Assembly (NCBI RefSeq): GCF_004216915.1
Contig: NZ_SGXD01000003.1
Location: 1-64,000 of the forward strand
Source: Motilibacter rhizosphaerae
GTDB taxonomy: Bacteria; Actinomycetota; Actinomycetes; Motilibacterales; Motilibacteraceae
Length of the DNA: 64,000 bases
Direction of reading: 5' to 3'
Each line of letters starts with the position of its first letter. The first letter of the stretch is position 1. The notes beneath the pieces are model-generated. The model was not told where the DNA came from and did no database searches. It saw only the letters and a list, made by a program, of their open reading frames with translations. A program made the translations under genes and the position numbers. Positions 16,968 through 25,045 of the stretch are shown piece after piece.

Positions 16968-17504
16968 TCAGCTGGGCGGGACCAGGGACTGCGCCCACGG
17001 CTCGACCGGCACCGTGGGGTCGAGCAGGTCCATCGCCGCGACGACGTTGAGCAGCATGCCGGTGGCGAAGAACTGGCGGACGGTCTCGGGGTCGGCCCCC
17101 GACAGCGTGGTGACGACGCCGTGCAGTCGGGCGAAGCCCGCCCGCGTTGCCGCCCGCACCTCCGGGTCGCGGCAGGCCACGAACGCCTGCTGCATGTGGA
17201 GGACGAGCTCGCGGTCGTGGATGAGCTCGACGTAGGCCCCGCCCATCGCGGTGAGGGCCTGCTCCCCCGTCACGCCGTCCGCCGCCTCGCGGAACACGGC
17301 CTCGATGCGGGCGAAGACCCGCTCGCACGACGCGGTGAACAGCGCCCGCTTCGTGCTGAACAGGCGGAACAGGTAGGGCTGCGAGATCCCCGCCGCGCGG
17401 GCGATGTCCTCGGTCGAGGTCCCGTCGAGACCACCCTCGGCGAAGTGCGTGCCGGCGACGCGCAGCACCAGCTCGCGCCGCTCGTCCGCCGACATCCTCG
17501 CCAT
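16968..17504 (-). CDS. TetR-family repressor of the adjacent exporter
   Basis: A 178-residue TetR/AcrR regulator. The HTH is at about residues 28-50 (TEDIARAAGISQPYLFRLF followed by STKRALF). The C-terminal ligand and dimer domain is helical and includes MQQAFVACRDPEVRAATR. The ATG at 17504 was chosen because the longer frame runs through the operator; ATG 17495 is also possible. It lies 70 nt upstream of the MFS gene on the same strand, and both have matching operators, so it likely represses itself and the exporter until a drug-like ligand binds. Confidence 0.88.
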   Translation of the reverse strand: MARMSADERRELVLRVAGTHFAEGGLDGTSTEDIARAAGISQPYLFRLFSTKRALFTASCERVFARIEAVFREAADGVTGEQALTAMGGAYVELIHDRELVLHMQQAFVACRDPEVRAATRAGFARLHGVVTTLSGADPETVRQFFATGMLLNVVAAMDLLDPTVPVEPWAQSLVPPS

Positions 17505-17510
17505 GCCCTG

Positions 17511-17528
17511 AAGGTAGTGACCACTAAC
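17511..17528 (-). promoter_or_regulatory. TetR autoregulatory operator
   Basis: AAGGTAGTGACCACTAAC, 6 nt before the TetR start and with TAGTGACCACTA as its palindromic core. It differs from the operator of the exporter gene at two of 18 positions. Confidence 0.68.
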
Positions 17529-17656
17529 TAGCACTGTCAAGGGGTGGCCCTCAGGTCCGAACGGGGGCACCCGGTGGTCGTCGGGGCACCACTGGGGCGC
17601 CCTGTTCGGACCCGGGCGCTGCGCACGTCGGCGGGGAGGCCCTCCCCCGACGCACG

Positions 17657-17690
17657 AGCGCCCCTCCTGCGGGGTGGCAGGAGGGGCGCT
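17657..17690 (-). terminator. Terminator of the sugar ABC operon
   Basis: A perfect 14-bp stem AGCGCCCCTCCTGC/GCAGGAGGGGCGCT with a 6-nt loop lies 22 nt downstream of the last permease stop. No U-tract follows, as is common in actinobacteria. It could also stop read-through on the other strand. Confidence 0.75.
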
Positions 17691-17711
17691 GGAGGCGTAC
17701 GGGCCGGGCGG

Positions 17712-18617
17712 CTAGCCCTTCAGGCCACCGGCCAGCAGGCCGCGCACGAAGTAGCGCTGCAGGCTGAGGAAGACCACGAGCGGCACGACGATCGAGACGA
17801 AGGCACCGGCCGACAGGAGGTACCACGCACTGCCTCGGGTGCCGGCGAGGCTCTGGATCGCGACCGTCAGCGGCTGCGTCTCGGGCTTGCCGCCGAGGAA
17901 GACGAGGCCGACGAGCAGGTCGTTCCAGACCCAGAGGAACTGGAAGATGCCGAACGCCGCGAGCGCGGGCGTGATGAGCGGCAGCAGCACCTGGAAGAAG
18001 ATGCGCACGTGCCCCGCGCCGTCGACGCGGGCCGCCTCGATGAGCTCCCCCGGGATCTCCTTCATGAAGTTGTGCAGGAGGAAGATCGCGAGCGGCAGGG
18101 CGAACATCGTGTGCGAGATCCACACGGTCCAGAAGCTGCCGCCGATGTGCAGCCACTTGATGTAGATCTGCAGCAGCGGGATCATCGCGACCTGCAGCGG
18201 CACGACCTGCAGCGCGAAGACGGCGACGAACAGCGCGTCGCGCCCCTTGAACGGGATCCAGGCGAAGGTGTACGCCGCGAGCGACGCCAGCAGGACCGGG
18301 GCGATGACGGCCGGGATCGTGATGACGATGGAGTTGACGAAGTAGCCGGACAGGTCCGTGCTCGTGCCCGAGCTGAACACCTGGCGGTAGTTGTCCAGCG
18401 TGAGGTTCGGGTGGAGGAAGACGTTCCACCAGCCGCTGACCCGGATGTCGTCCTGGGTGCGGAACGAGGTGAGGAACAGGCCGAGCGTGGGCGTGGTCCA
18501 GAGGACCGCGATGACGATGGCGGTCAGCGACGCCCAGGGCGAGCTCAGCCGCTTGCGCGCGACGGCCGTGGTGGCGAGCTCGCCGGTGACGGCGACGGGC
18601 GGGGTCGTGGTGGTCAT
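17712..18617 (-). CDS. Sugar ABC transporter permease, MalG type
   Basis: A 301-residue inner-membrane permease with about six TM segments. The EAA loop IEAARVDGAGHVRIFFQV near residue 190 is the docking site for the ATPase. The C-terminus ends RYFVRGLLAGGLKG, typical of CUT1 MalG/LacG permeases. The ATG overlaps the stop of the upstream permease (ATGA), so both are made in step. No ATPase gene is near; actinobacterial CUT1 importers often share one MsiK ATPase encoded elsewhere. Confidence 0.92.
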   Translation of the reverse strand: MTTTTPPVAVTGELATTAVARKRLSSPWASLTAIVIAVLWTTPTLGLFLTSFRTQDDIRVSGWWNVFLHPNLTLDNYRQVFSSGTSTDLSGYFVNSIVITIPAVIAPVLLASLAAYTFAWIPFKGRDALFVAVFALQVVPLQVAMIPLLQIYIKWLHIGGSFWTVWISHTMFALPLAIFLLHNFMKEIPGELIEAARVDGAGHVRIFFQVLLPLITPALAAFGIFQFLWVWNDLLVGLVFLGGKPETQPLTVAIQSLAGTRGSAWYLLSAGAFVSIVVPLVVFLSLQRYFVRGLLAGGLKG

Positions 18618-19573
18618 CGCGCATCAGCCTTCCGCAGCTGCCGGACGTTGTAGATGACGACCGGGATGACGAGCACGAAGAGGATGACGGCCAGCGTGGC
18701 CCCGAGCCCCTCGTCCCCGATGTTGAAGCTCTGGTTGTAGAACTCGTTGGCGATGACGCTGGTGTCGAACTGGCCGCCGGTCATGGTCCGCACGATGTCG
18801 AACACCTTGAGGGTGCCGATGGCGATCGTCGTGAGGACCACGATCACGGCCGGGCGGATGCTGGGCAGCGTGACGAAGCGGAACATGCCGACGGCGTTGA
18901 CGCCGTCGAGCCGGGCCGCCTCGATGATGTCCTGCGGGATCGCCTTGATCGCAGCGGACAGGACCGTCATCGCGAAGCCGGCCTGGATCCAGATCATGAC
19001 GACGATGAGCCAGAAGGTGTTGCTGGGCCAGTTGAGCAGGAACTGCTGCGCCGGGAGGCCGAGCTTCACGAGGATCTCGTTGAGCAGGCCGATCTGGCTG
19101 CCCGCGCCCTTGTAGGTGTAGACGAACTTCCAGATGATCGACGCGCCGACGAACGAGATCGCCATCGGCAGGAAGACCAGCGCCTTCGCGATGGCCTCGA
19201 CGCGCGACTTGTCGATGACGAGCGCGTAGAGCAGGCCGATCGCGGTCGCGAAGAACGGCACGAACACTACCCAGAGCACGGTGTTCAGCAGCACGATCAG
19301 CAGGTCGTGGTCGCTGAAGACGGTCTGGTAGTTGTCGATGCCGATGAACTTCGTGCCCTCCGCGTTGCGGAAGGAGTCGAGCAGCGTGCGGATCGCGGGG
19401 TAGACGAGCCCGACCGCGAGCAGGACCACCGTCGGCACGAGGAAGACCATCGCGACGCTGCGGTCGGCGGACCTCCCCCGGATCCGGTCCGCCAGCAGCA
19501 TGATCACCGCGAACACGACCGCGAAGGCCACGACCGCGATGACCATCTGCTCGAACTTGTCGAAGGTGGACAC
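18614..19573 (-). CDS. Sugar ABC transporter permease, MalF type
   Basis: A 319-residue permease with an extra N-terminal TM (about 8-30) before the six core segments. The EAA loop reads IIEAARLDGVNAVGMFRFV near residue 215. It pairs with the MalG-type permease in a CUT1 (oligosaccharide) importer. The GTG at 19573 is preceded by a GAGGTG-like ribosome site. A 278-nt gap with strong hairpins separates it from the binding-protein gene, which probably lowers its expression relative to that gene. Confidence 0.9.
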   Translation of the reverse strand: MSTFDKFEQMVIAVVAFAVVFAVIMLLADRIRGRSADRSVAMVFLVPTVVLLAVGLVYPAIRTLLDSFRNAEGTKFIGIDNYQTVFSDHDLLIVLLNTVLWVVFVPFFATAIGLLYALVIDKSRVEAIAKALVFLPMAISFVGASIIWKFVYTYKGAGSQIGLLNEILVKLGLPAQQFLLNWPSNTFWLIVVMIWIQAGFAMTVLSAAIKAIPQDIIEAARLDGVNAVGMFRFVTLPSIRPAVIVVLTTIAIGTLKVFDIVRTMTGGQFDTSVIANEFYNQSFNIGDEGLGATLAVILFVLVIPVVIYNVRQLRKADAR

Positions 19574-19744
19574 CCCGCATCACCTCTTCTGTGGGTTCCG
19601 AGCGCCGTCGATCAAGGACCGCGGCTGAGACGGTACTCGCCGCGCAGGGCGCTGACGAGCATCTGGGACCGAGCCGCGCGGGGGGTCCGCGCCGGCCCGG
19701 CGGAGCACGGCCCGGTGCGCCGGCCGGTCACAGGTACGCGCGCG

Positions 19745-19800
19745 GCGGGCGTCGCCGGGAGGGACGCCCGCGGGGCAGGACGCATGCGCCCTGCCCCGCG
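19745..19800 (-). terminator. Overlapping intergenic hairpins in the sugar ABC operon
   Basis: GCGGGCGTC/GACGCCCGC (19745-19771, 9-nt loop) and an 11-bp stem containing CGGGGCAGG/CCTGCCCCG (19769-19800, 10-nt loop) lie between the binding-protein stop and the permeases. The stems share three bases, so they are alternatives at the edges. Such elements often stabilise the binding-protein mRNA and attenuate the permease part. The rest of 19574-19851 shows nothing else. Confidence 0.6.
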
Positions 19801-19851
19801 GGGTGCGGCCGGAGCCGCTGGTCGGACTGAGCGGGTCCTAGCGGACCAGCG

Positions 19852-21279
19852 TCAGGACTTCGGCCAGGAGGCCTCGATGGAGTCCAGGACCGACTTCGTG
19901 CTGGCGCCGGTGATCCAGTTGACCATGCCCTTCCAGAAGCTGCCCGTGCCCACGGCGGCCGGCATCGCGTCCGAGCCGTCGAAGCGGAACACCGTCGCCG
20001 GGTCCTGCAGGGTCTTCACCGAGAGGGCGTCGATCGGGTTCTTGAAGTTGGCGATGTTGGCGCCCTTGTTGGCGCTGACCCACCCGGTGGAGATGATCGC
20101 CTTCTCGTTCGCCCAGAACGGCGAGGAGAGGTAGGTGCGGAACGCCTCGACCTCAGGGGCGTTGCGGAACGACGCCACGAACTCGCCAGCGCCCTCGACG
20201 GGCTTCGAGCTCGCGTCCATCGACGGCTCGTAGAACGCGAAGATGTCGCCGTCGGGGCCGATCTTGGTGCCCTTGGGCCAGTTGGCCGCGTAGAACGAGG
20301 CCTGCTGGTGCATGTAGCAGGTTCCGTCGAGGATCGGCTGGCCGCCGTCCTGGAAGGCGGTGGTGGCGATGGTCTTCACGCCGCCGTAGCCGCCGTTGAC
20401 GTACGCCGGGTTCTTGAGGATCGCGCCGGCGGTGTCGAGGGCCTTCACGACGCTGGGGTCGTTGAAGGGGATCTCGTGCTTGACCCACTTGTCGTAGGTC
20501 TCCGGGCCCGCGGTGCGGAGCATGAGCTCCTCGACCCAGTCGGTGCCCGGCCAGCCGGTGGCGCCGCCGGACTCGAAGCCCGCGCACCACGGCTTGGCGT
20601 TCTTGTCGTCCTTGGCGATCTGCGCCGTCAGCTGCATGAGCTGGTCCCAGGTGGTGGGCACCTGGTAGTTGTGGTCCTTGAACATCTTCGGGGAGTACCA
20701 GACGAAGGACTTGACGTTGGCGCCCAGCGGAGCGGCGTAGAGCTTGCCGTCCACGCTGCCGTAGCCGGCCCAGTCCTTGCCGAAGTACTTGGTGACGTTG
20801 TCGATGACCGTCTGCGGCGCGGGGTCGGCCTTGCTGCCCGCGGCCTTCACGGCCTGCTGGAGGAGGCCCGGCTGCGGGATGTAGGCGATGTCAGGGGCGT
20901 TGCCGCCCTTGATGCGGACGAGGAGCTGGGACTCCATGTCCTTGTTGCCCTCGTAGTTCACCTTGGCGCCGGTGCAGTCCTCGAACGGCTTGTACGAGTC
21001 GATCTGCGGCTTGTCCTCGGGCGCGACGATCGTCGTGTAGACCGAGATGGTCTTGCCCTTGATGTCCCCGAAGGACGAGAACACCGAGCAGTCGAGCGGT
21101 CCCGACTTGCCCTGGACGGTCTTGCCGGCGGCCGCCCCGCCACTGGCGCCGGCGCTGCTGCCACCGCCGCTGCTGCCTGACGCGCCGTTGTCGCTCTTGC
21201 TGCTGCCGCCGCACGCGGTCAGCGTGAGGGCGAGGCTCGCGATCACGACGCCACCCTGGCGGAGCGTGCGCTTGCTCAT
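19852..21279 (-). CDS. Sugar ABC transporter substrate-binding lipoprotein
   Basis: A 475-residue family 1 solute-binding protein. The lipobox LTAC puts the lipidated cysteine at residue 23, followed by a Ser/Gly-rich tether (24-60). The mature domain contains APDIAYIPQPGLL and KSFVWYSPKMF, common to oligosaccharide receptors of alpha-glucoside type. The ATG at 21279 has GAAGGGGAC upstream; the longer frame beyond it has no support. It is first in the operon with two permeases. The sugar cannot be named with certainty. Confidence 0.92.
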   Translation of the reverse strand: MSKRTLRQGGVVIASLALTLTACGGSSKSDNGASGSSGGGSSAGASGGAAAGKTVQGKSGPLDCSVFSSFGDIKGKTISVYTTIVAPEDKPQIDSYKPFEDCTGAKVNYEGNKDMESQLLVRIKGGNAPDIAYIPQPGLLQQAVKAAGSKADPAPQTVIDNVTKYFGKDWAGYGSVDGKLYAAPLGANVKSFVWYSPKMFKDHNYQVPTTWDQLMQLTAQIAKDDKNAKPWCAGFESGGATGWPGTDWVEELMLRTAGPETYDKWVKHEIPFNDPSVVKALDTAGAILKNPAYVNGGYGGVKTIATTAFQDGGQPILDGTCYMHQQASFYAANWPKGTKIGPDGDIFAFYEPSMDASSKPVEGAGEFVASFRNAPEVEAFRTYLSSPFWANEKAIISTGWVSANKGANIANFKNPIDALSVKTLQDPATVFRFDGSDAMPAAVGTGSFWKGMVNWITGASTKSVLDSIEASWPKS

Positions 21280-21652
21280 GTGGAAGTCCCCTTCGTCGTA
21301 CTCCGTAGTGGAGGAACGGAGGACATCCTGCATCCGACCAGACCCGCCGTGGGCCTCCGGACGGCATCGAGACCGTAACGATTGCGTCACGCCGACGTCG
21401 GGAGCCGTCAGGGCTTGACGGTTCTTGCCGGTCGCAACATCCCCCCCACGGCCGGTGCGAGGGGCATCTGTAGGCGCTTTCATGGGGTTCTGCCCCCTCC
21501 GGGACCCGGGAGAGCGCTCCCCCGGGGTCGTCATGCCGCTCGCGGCCGCCCGCGGGCTGCCGGGCAGGTCCGTACGCCGGCCCGGACACGGGGCGAGATA
21601 CGGGCCCGAGGACAGGGCGGCACACGGGGCCGGACACGGGCCCGGAACGCGC
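21280..21652. other. Promoter region of the sugar ABC operon and low-complexity DNA
   Basis: This gene-free stretch holds the upstream region of the binding-protein gene. CCGTAACGAT at 21373-21382 is shared with the leader at 10669-10678. Positions 21580-21650 carry a degenerate series of GGACACGGG-type units rich in G and C. I found no clear -35/-10 pair and no gene with a ribosome site. Confidence 0.5.
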
Positions 21653-21691
21653 AGAGGTGCTGGCGCGCCCCCTCCGCGCGCCAGCACCTCT
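21653..21691 (-). terminator. Terminator downstream of the HATPase-like gene
   Basis: A perfect 15-bp stem (21653-21667 with 21677-21691) and 9-nt loop begins 30 nt after the stop of the 21721 gene. The arms start AGAGGTGCTGGCGCG. It is one of the longest perfect hairpins in the window. Confidence 0.75.
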
Positions 21692-21720
21692 GTGTCTCAG
21701 GGCCCCTCCCGGGGCCGGTC

Positions 21721-22272
21721 TCAGCGGGGCAGGAAGTACGCCCGCACGATGCGCCCGTCCTGGGGCGTGGTGCTCCACTCCCAGGCCTCGCTGCACGTCT
21801 CGAGGACCGAACGGGCGAGCCAGCCCCCGCCGGCCTGCTCGTCGGCGCAGAGCGGCGGCTGCGGGCAGGAGTCGGCCACGACCAGCTCCAGGCGGCCCGC
21901 GCGGGCGGCCAGGGTGATCTCGACGGCGACCGCGAGCGGGTAGCGCGCGGCGTCGCTGACGAGCTCGCTCACCACCAGCACGACGTCGTCGACGAGCGCC
22001 GGGTCGGCCTGCCACTCGGCGACGGCGGCGGCGACGAAGTGCCGCGCCTGGCGCGGGGCTTCGCTGGTGGCGAGCAGCCGGGCGCTGCGGCGGAACGGGG
22101 CGGGACGGCGCCGCGCGGCGGCGGGGCCGCCCACGGTCCCCAGGACGCCCGTGGTCGGAGCAGTGGGCACCGGGGCGCCCTCGGCCGGGGCGGCGGGGAG
22201 CGCGGGCTCCTCGCTGCGGCCGGTCAGCCAGTCACTGGTGAGGGAACGGCCGAGGCCGTCGTTGTCGAGCAT
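21721..22272 (-). CDS. RsbW-like HATPase (anti-sigma type), degenerate
   Basis: A 183-residue protein. Residues 1-60 are Pro/Ala-rich and disordered, and 65-183 resemble a HATPase_c_2 domain: RQARHFVAAAVAEW, VVLVVSELVSDAARY (N box) and GGGWLARSVLETCSEAWEW. The N box has D where N is usual and the expected D-x-G-x-G box reads VVADSCPQP, so ATP binding or kinase activity may be weak. It may be an anti-sigma switch component. No partner anti-anti-sigma is adjacent; the SpoIIE phosphatase at 41-44 kb is the only other member of this pathway seen. Confidence 0.75.
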   Translation of the reverse strand: MLDNDGLGRSLTSDWLTGRSEEPALPAAPAEGAPVPTAPTTGVLGTVGGPAAARRRPAPFRRSARLLATSEAPRQARHFVAAAVAEWQADPALVDDVVLVVSELVSDAARYPLAVAVEITLAARAGRLELVVADSCPQPPLCADEQAGGGWLARSVLETCSEAWEWSTTPQDGRIVRAYFLPR

Positions 22273-22335
22273 GGGAGGTCTCCCCTGGGCGGACGGAAGT
22301 GCGGGCGGGCACGGCCAGAGGCCGTTCCGCCGGCG

Positions 22336-23793
22336 TCACGCAGGGGGGACGGAGGGGGTGACGGAGTAGCGGGGCAGCGCTCCCGCGGGCTGGTTGGTCC
22401 GCCCGAGGAGCACGGCAGCGGGAGCCGCCACGACGGCGCCGCTGACGAGCGTGGCGGGCGTCGTGCCCGTCGCTCCACCGGCGGCCGAGCCGGAGCTCGC
22501 CCCGCCGGAGCCGCCGGCGGTGGGAGCCGTGGGCGTCGGCACGCTGGGCGTGCTGCTGCCCCCGGGCCCTTCGGGACCGAGGGGGCCGCGGTGCGGGTTG
22601 CCGCCGTCGTACGGCGACTGGGCCGCGCTCGCGTGCGCAGGGGCGGTCACGTCGTCCGGTGCGGTGCCCGGGGTCGCGGCGCGCTGGCTCCGCCCGCCGG
22701 TGAGGACGGGGGCGTGCAGCGGGGCCTGCGCGACGGTGCCGTCACCGGCGGAGGCGCTCAGGACGACCGGGGCGTCGGCCGGTCCGGACGCGCACGCTGC
22801 GCCGGGGGCGCTGCCGCAGGACGGCACGGGCGGGCCGAGCGGGAGGGGCTGCTCCGCCGGCGCGGGGCGGGCGCTCTCCGCCGCCGGCGCGGGGAGGGCG
22901 GCGGTCTGCGCGGCCTTCACGCCGGCGGCGGGGGTCGCGCTCGCGGGGACGACCGGCGCCGGGACGGGCGCGGCGACCGGGGCGACCGCCGGCGCCGGAG
23001 CGGCAGCGGCGGCACCCCCCTCGCCGGCGGGGGCGGGCACGGCGACGGGGTCGTCGGACGGGCGCGGCGCGGCATCGGAGGGGCGGGCGTCGGGCGCGCT
23101 GGCGGTCGGCGCGGGCGTGCTCGCCGCGTCGTGCCCGGCGGCAGGGACGGCGGGGCTGGACGAGGGGGCCGGGCCGGCGGCGACGACCGGGCTCGAGGGC
23201 GCGGGGTCGCTCGCCGCGGGTGCCGGGTCGCTCGGGGCCGGGTCGTCCGGGGCGGGGTCCGCGGGCGGGACGGGCGCCGCGGGGACGGACGGCTCGACGG
23301 CCGGCTGCGTCGGCGCCGGCTCGGGCGCGGCGGGCTGCGTGGCCGGGGCGGCGGGCTCGGGGTCAGCCGCAGCGGGCGCGGGGTCGGCCGCAGCGGGCGC
23401 GGGGTCAGCCGCGGCGGGCGCGGGGTCGGCCGCGGCGGGGGCCGCTGCCGCGGGCTGGTCGGCTGCCGGGGCCGCGTCAGCGGCGTCCACCCCGGCGCGG
23501 CCGGGGTCCGCTGCAGCGGGGGTGGCCGCGTCCGCGGCGCCAGCGCCTGCGGCGGCGGGCGCGGCGTCGGCGGCAGCGGAGGTGGTCACGGAGGCCGGGT
23601 CCGCCGCCGGCTCGGCGGCGGACGCGTGCCCTCCCGCGCAGAGCCACGCGACGAGCACGACGACCGCGGCGAGCAGCAGCTTGGCGGGGACGAGCGTGGT
23701 GGAGCCGCGGGCGGGCAGGCCGTACGGGGCCGCGGGCGCGGCCGAGCCGCGACCACCCTCCCCTGCACCGGCCACCCGGGCCACCTCCACCAC
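22336..23793 (-). CDS. Secreted Pro/Ala-rich surface protein
   Basis: About 485 residues. A basic N-terminus leads into a hydrophobic segment (LLLAAVVVLVAWLCAGG) and an ASA-A signal-peptidase-like site. The mature part is nearly all Ala, Pro, Asp and Ser, including several ADPAPAA repeats, and no folded domain is recognised until a weakly hydrophobic stretch near the C-terminus (TLVSGAVVAAPAAVLL). It resembles a wall-spanning stalk or extracellular spacer. The start is uncertain: GTG 23793 was chosen as it gives a normal signal peptide, but the frame is open to 23925. It is divergent from the PAC2 gene. Confidence 0.65.
   Translation of the reverse strand: MVEVARVAGAGEGGRGSAAPAAPYGLPARGSTTLVPAKLLLAAVVVLVAWLCAGGHASAAEPAADPASVTTSAAADAAPAAAGAGAADAATPAAADPGRAGVDAADAAPAADQPAAAAPAAADPAPAAADPAPAAADPAPAAADPEPAAPATQPAAPEPAPTQPAVEPSVPAAPVPPADPAPDDPAPSDPAPAASDPAPSSPVVAAGPAPSSSPAVPAAGHDAASTPAPTASAPDARPSDAAPRPSDDPVAVPAPAGEGGAAAAAPAPAVAPVAAPVPAPVVPASATPAAGVKAAQTAALPAPAAESARPAPAEQPLPLGPPVPSCGSAPGAACASGPADAPVVLSASAGDGTVAQAPLHAPVLTGGRSQRAATPGTAPDDVTAPAHASAAQSPYDGGNPHRGPLGPEGPGGSSTPSVPTPTAPTAGGSGGASSGSAAGGATGTTPATLVSGAVVAAPAAVLLGRTNQPAGALPRYSVTPSVPPA
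23351..23440 (-). repeat. 21-bp tandem repeat in the Pro/Ala-rich gene
   Basis: Three nearly identical 21-bp units (23369-23389, 23390-23410, 23411-23431) flanked by partial copies encode ADPAPAA. The unit keeps the frame, so the stalk length can vary by slippage. Confidence 0.85.
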
Positions 23794-24126
23794 CCCCCGC
23801 GCTCCGTCCTGCCTCTGTCGGTCCTGCGTCCGTCCGGTCCTGCGTGCTCCACCAGTGCGGAACGGGCCGCCGAGGCGCCGTCGCGCCCTCCTGGTCCCAG
23901 GAGGTCCGCTCCGGTGCACTCGCACGGTCCGTGCCTTTTGCGCGGCAATCTATCGCCTCGTCAGGACTGGCGGGGACACAATGGCCCCGATAGGGGGACG
24001 GGGCGGCAGGGAATGCCCGTCCGCCCGCCGTTGCTGGCGCAGACCAGGCCCCGTGCAGGGGCGAGCGGGACGAGCACGACCAGCAGCGGGCAGGACGCGG
24101 CTCGGCCGCAGGACGGGGAGGCGACC
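23794..24126. promoter_or_regulatory. Divergent intergenic region between surface protein and PAC2 gene
   Basis: About 330 nt without a convincing gene. It includes the less GC-rich segment TTTTGCGCGGCAATCTATCG near 23936 and CACAATGGCCCCGATAGGGG near 23979, where promoters for one or both directions could lie. GGGGAGG at 24115-24121 serves as the PAC2 ribosome site. Nothing else was identified. Confidence 0.45.
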
Positions 24127-25041
24127 GTGCAGACGGGCAGCGGACGGGAGCGCCGGCGGCACGACGCGCGCGGGCTGGTGGACGTGCTCCCCGGGGAGCG
24201 GCCGGCGGCGCCGGTGCTCCTGCTGGCGCTGGACGGCTTCGTCGACGCGGGCTCCGCGGTGCGCCTGCTGCGCGACGCCGCACTGGCGGACGGCGGCGGG
24301 CGGGTCCTCGCGGAGTTCGACGTGGACCAGCTGGTCGACTACCGCTACCGGAGGCCGCTGCTCACCTTCGAGCGCGACCGCTGGACGGCGCTCGCGCTCC
24401 CCCGGCTCGACCTGCTCGTCGTGGCCGACGAGGCGGGGCAGGAGTTCCTGCTGCTGACGGGCCCGGAGCCCGACGTGCAGTGGCAGCGCTTCGTGTCCGC
24501 GGTCGAGCTGGTCGTGCGCGAGCTCGGCGTGCGGCTGGTGGTCGGCCTCGACGCGGTCCCGCTCGCGGTGCCGCACACCCGCCAGCTCGGCGTGACCGTC
24601 CACTCCTCCGAGGAGTCGGTGCGGGCGGGGCAGGCGCCGTGGTTCGAGCAGGCACTGGTGCCCGGCTCCGCTGCGCACGTGCTGGAGTACCTCCTCGCCG
24701 AGCGCGGCATCCCCACCGCGGGGCTGGCGGTGCACGTGCCGCAGTACCTCGCCCAGGCCGACTACCCCGCCGCGTCCCTGCGCCTGGCCGAGGTCCTCGA
24801 GCACGTGACCGGGCTGCGGCTGCCGACGGGCCCCCTGGCCGAGGCGGCCGCGCTCGTGGCCGACCGCGTGGCCGCCGAGGCGGGCGCGAGCGCGGAGATC
24901 CAGGAGATGATCGCCGGGCTGGAGCAGCAGTACGACCGCTTCGTGCTCGCCCGCGCCACCGACGGCTCCCTGCCGAGCGGCGACGAGCTGGGCGCGGAGG
25001 TCGAGCGCTACCTCGCCGAGCAGGCCCGCAAGGACGAGTAG
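24127..25041 (+). CDS. PAC2-family protein
   Basis: A 304-residue member of the PAC2 family, related to eukaryotic proteasome assembly chaperone 2 and to archaeal PbaB-type proteins. VLLLALDGFVDAGSAVRLL near residue 30 is the family opening, followed by FDVDQLVDYRYRRP. In actinobacteria PAC2 proteins are soluble and of unproven role. The C-terminus is charged and helical (EIQEMIAGLEQQYDRF). The GTG follows GGGGAGG at 6-nt spacing. It is convergent with the glycosyltransferase gene, with a 4-nt gap. Confidence 0.85.
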   Translation: MQTGSGRERRRHDARGLVDVLPGERPAAPVLLLALDGFVDAGSAVRLLRDAALADGGGRVLAEFDVDQLVDYRYRRPLLTFERDRWTALALPRLDLLVVADEAGQEFLLLTGPEPDVQWQRFVSAVELVVRELGVRLVVGLDAVPLAVPHTRQLGVTVHSSEESVRAGQAPWFEQALVPGSAAHVLEYLLAERGIPTAGLAVHVPQYLAQADYPAASLRLAEVLEHVTGLRLPTGPLAEAAALVADRVAAEAGASAEIQEMIAGLEQQYDRFVLARATDGSLPSGDELGAEVERYLAEQARKDE

Positions 25042-25045
25042 CCGC

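Noticed and set aside
21382-24126. Long plus-strand frame upstream of the PAC2 gene
   Set aside because: Only the part from 24127 encodes a recognisable protein; the rest is antisense to the HATPase-like and Pro/Ala-rich genes.
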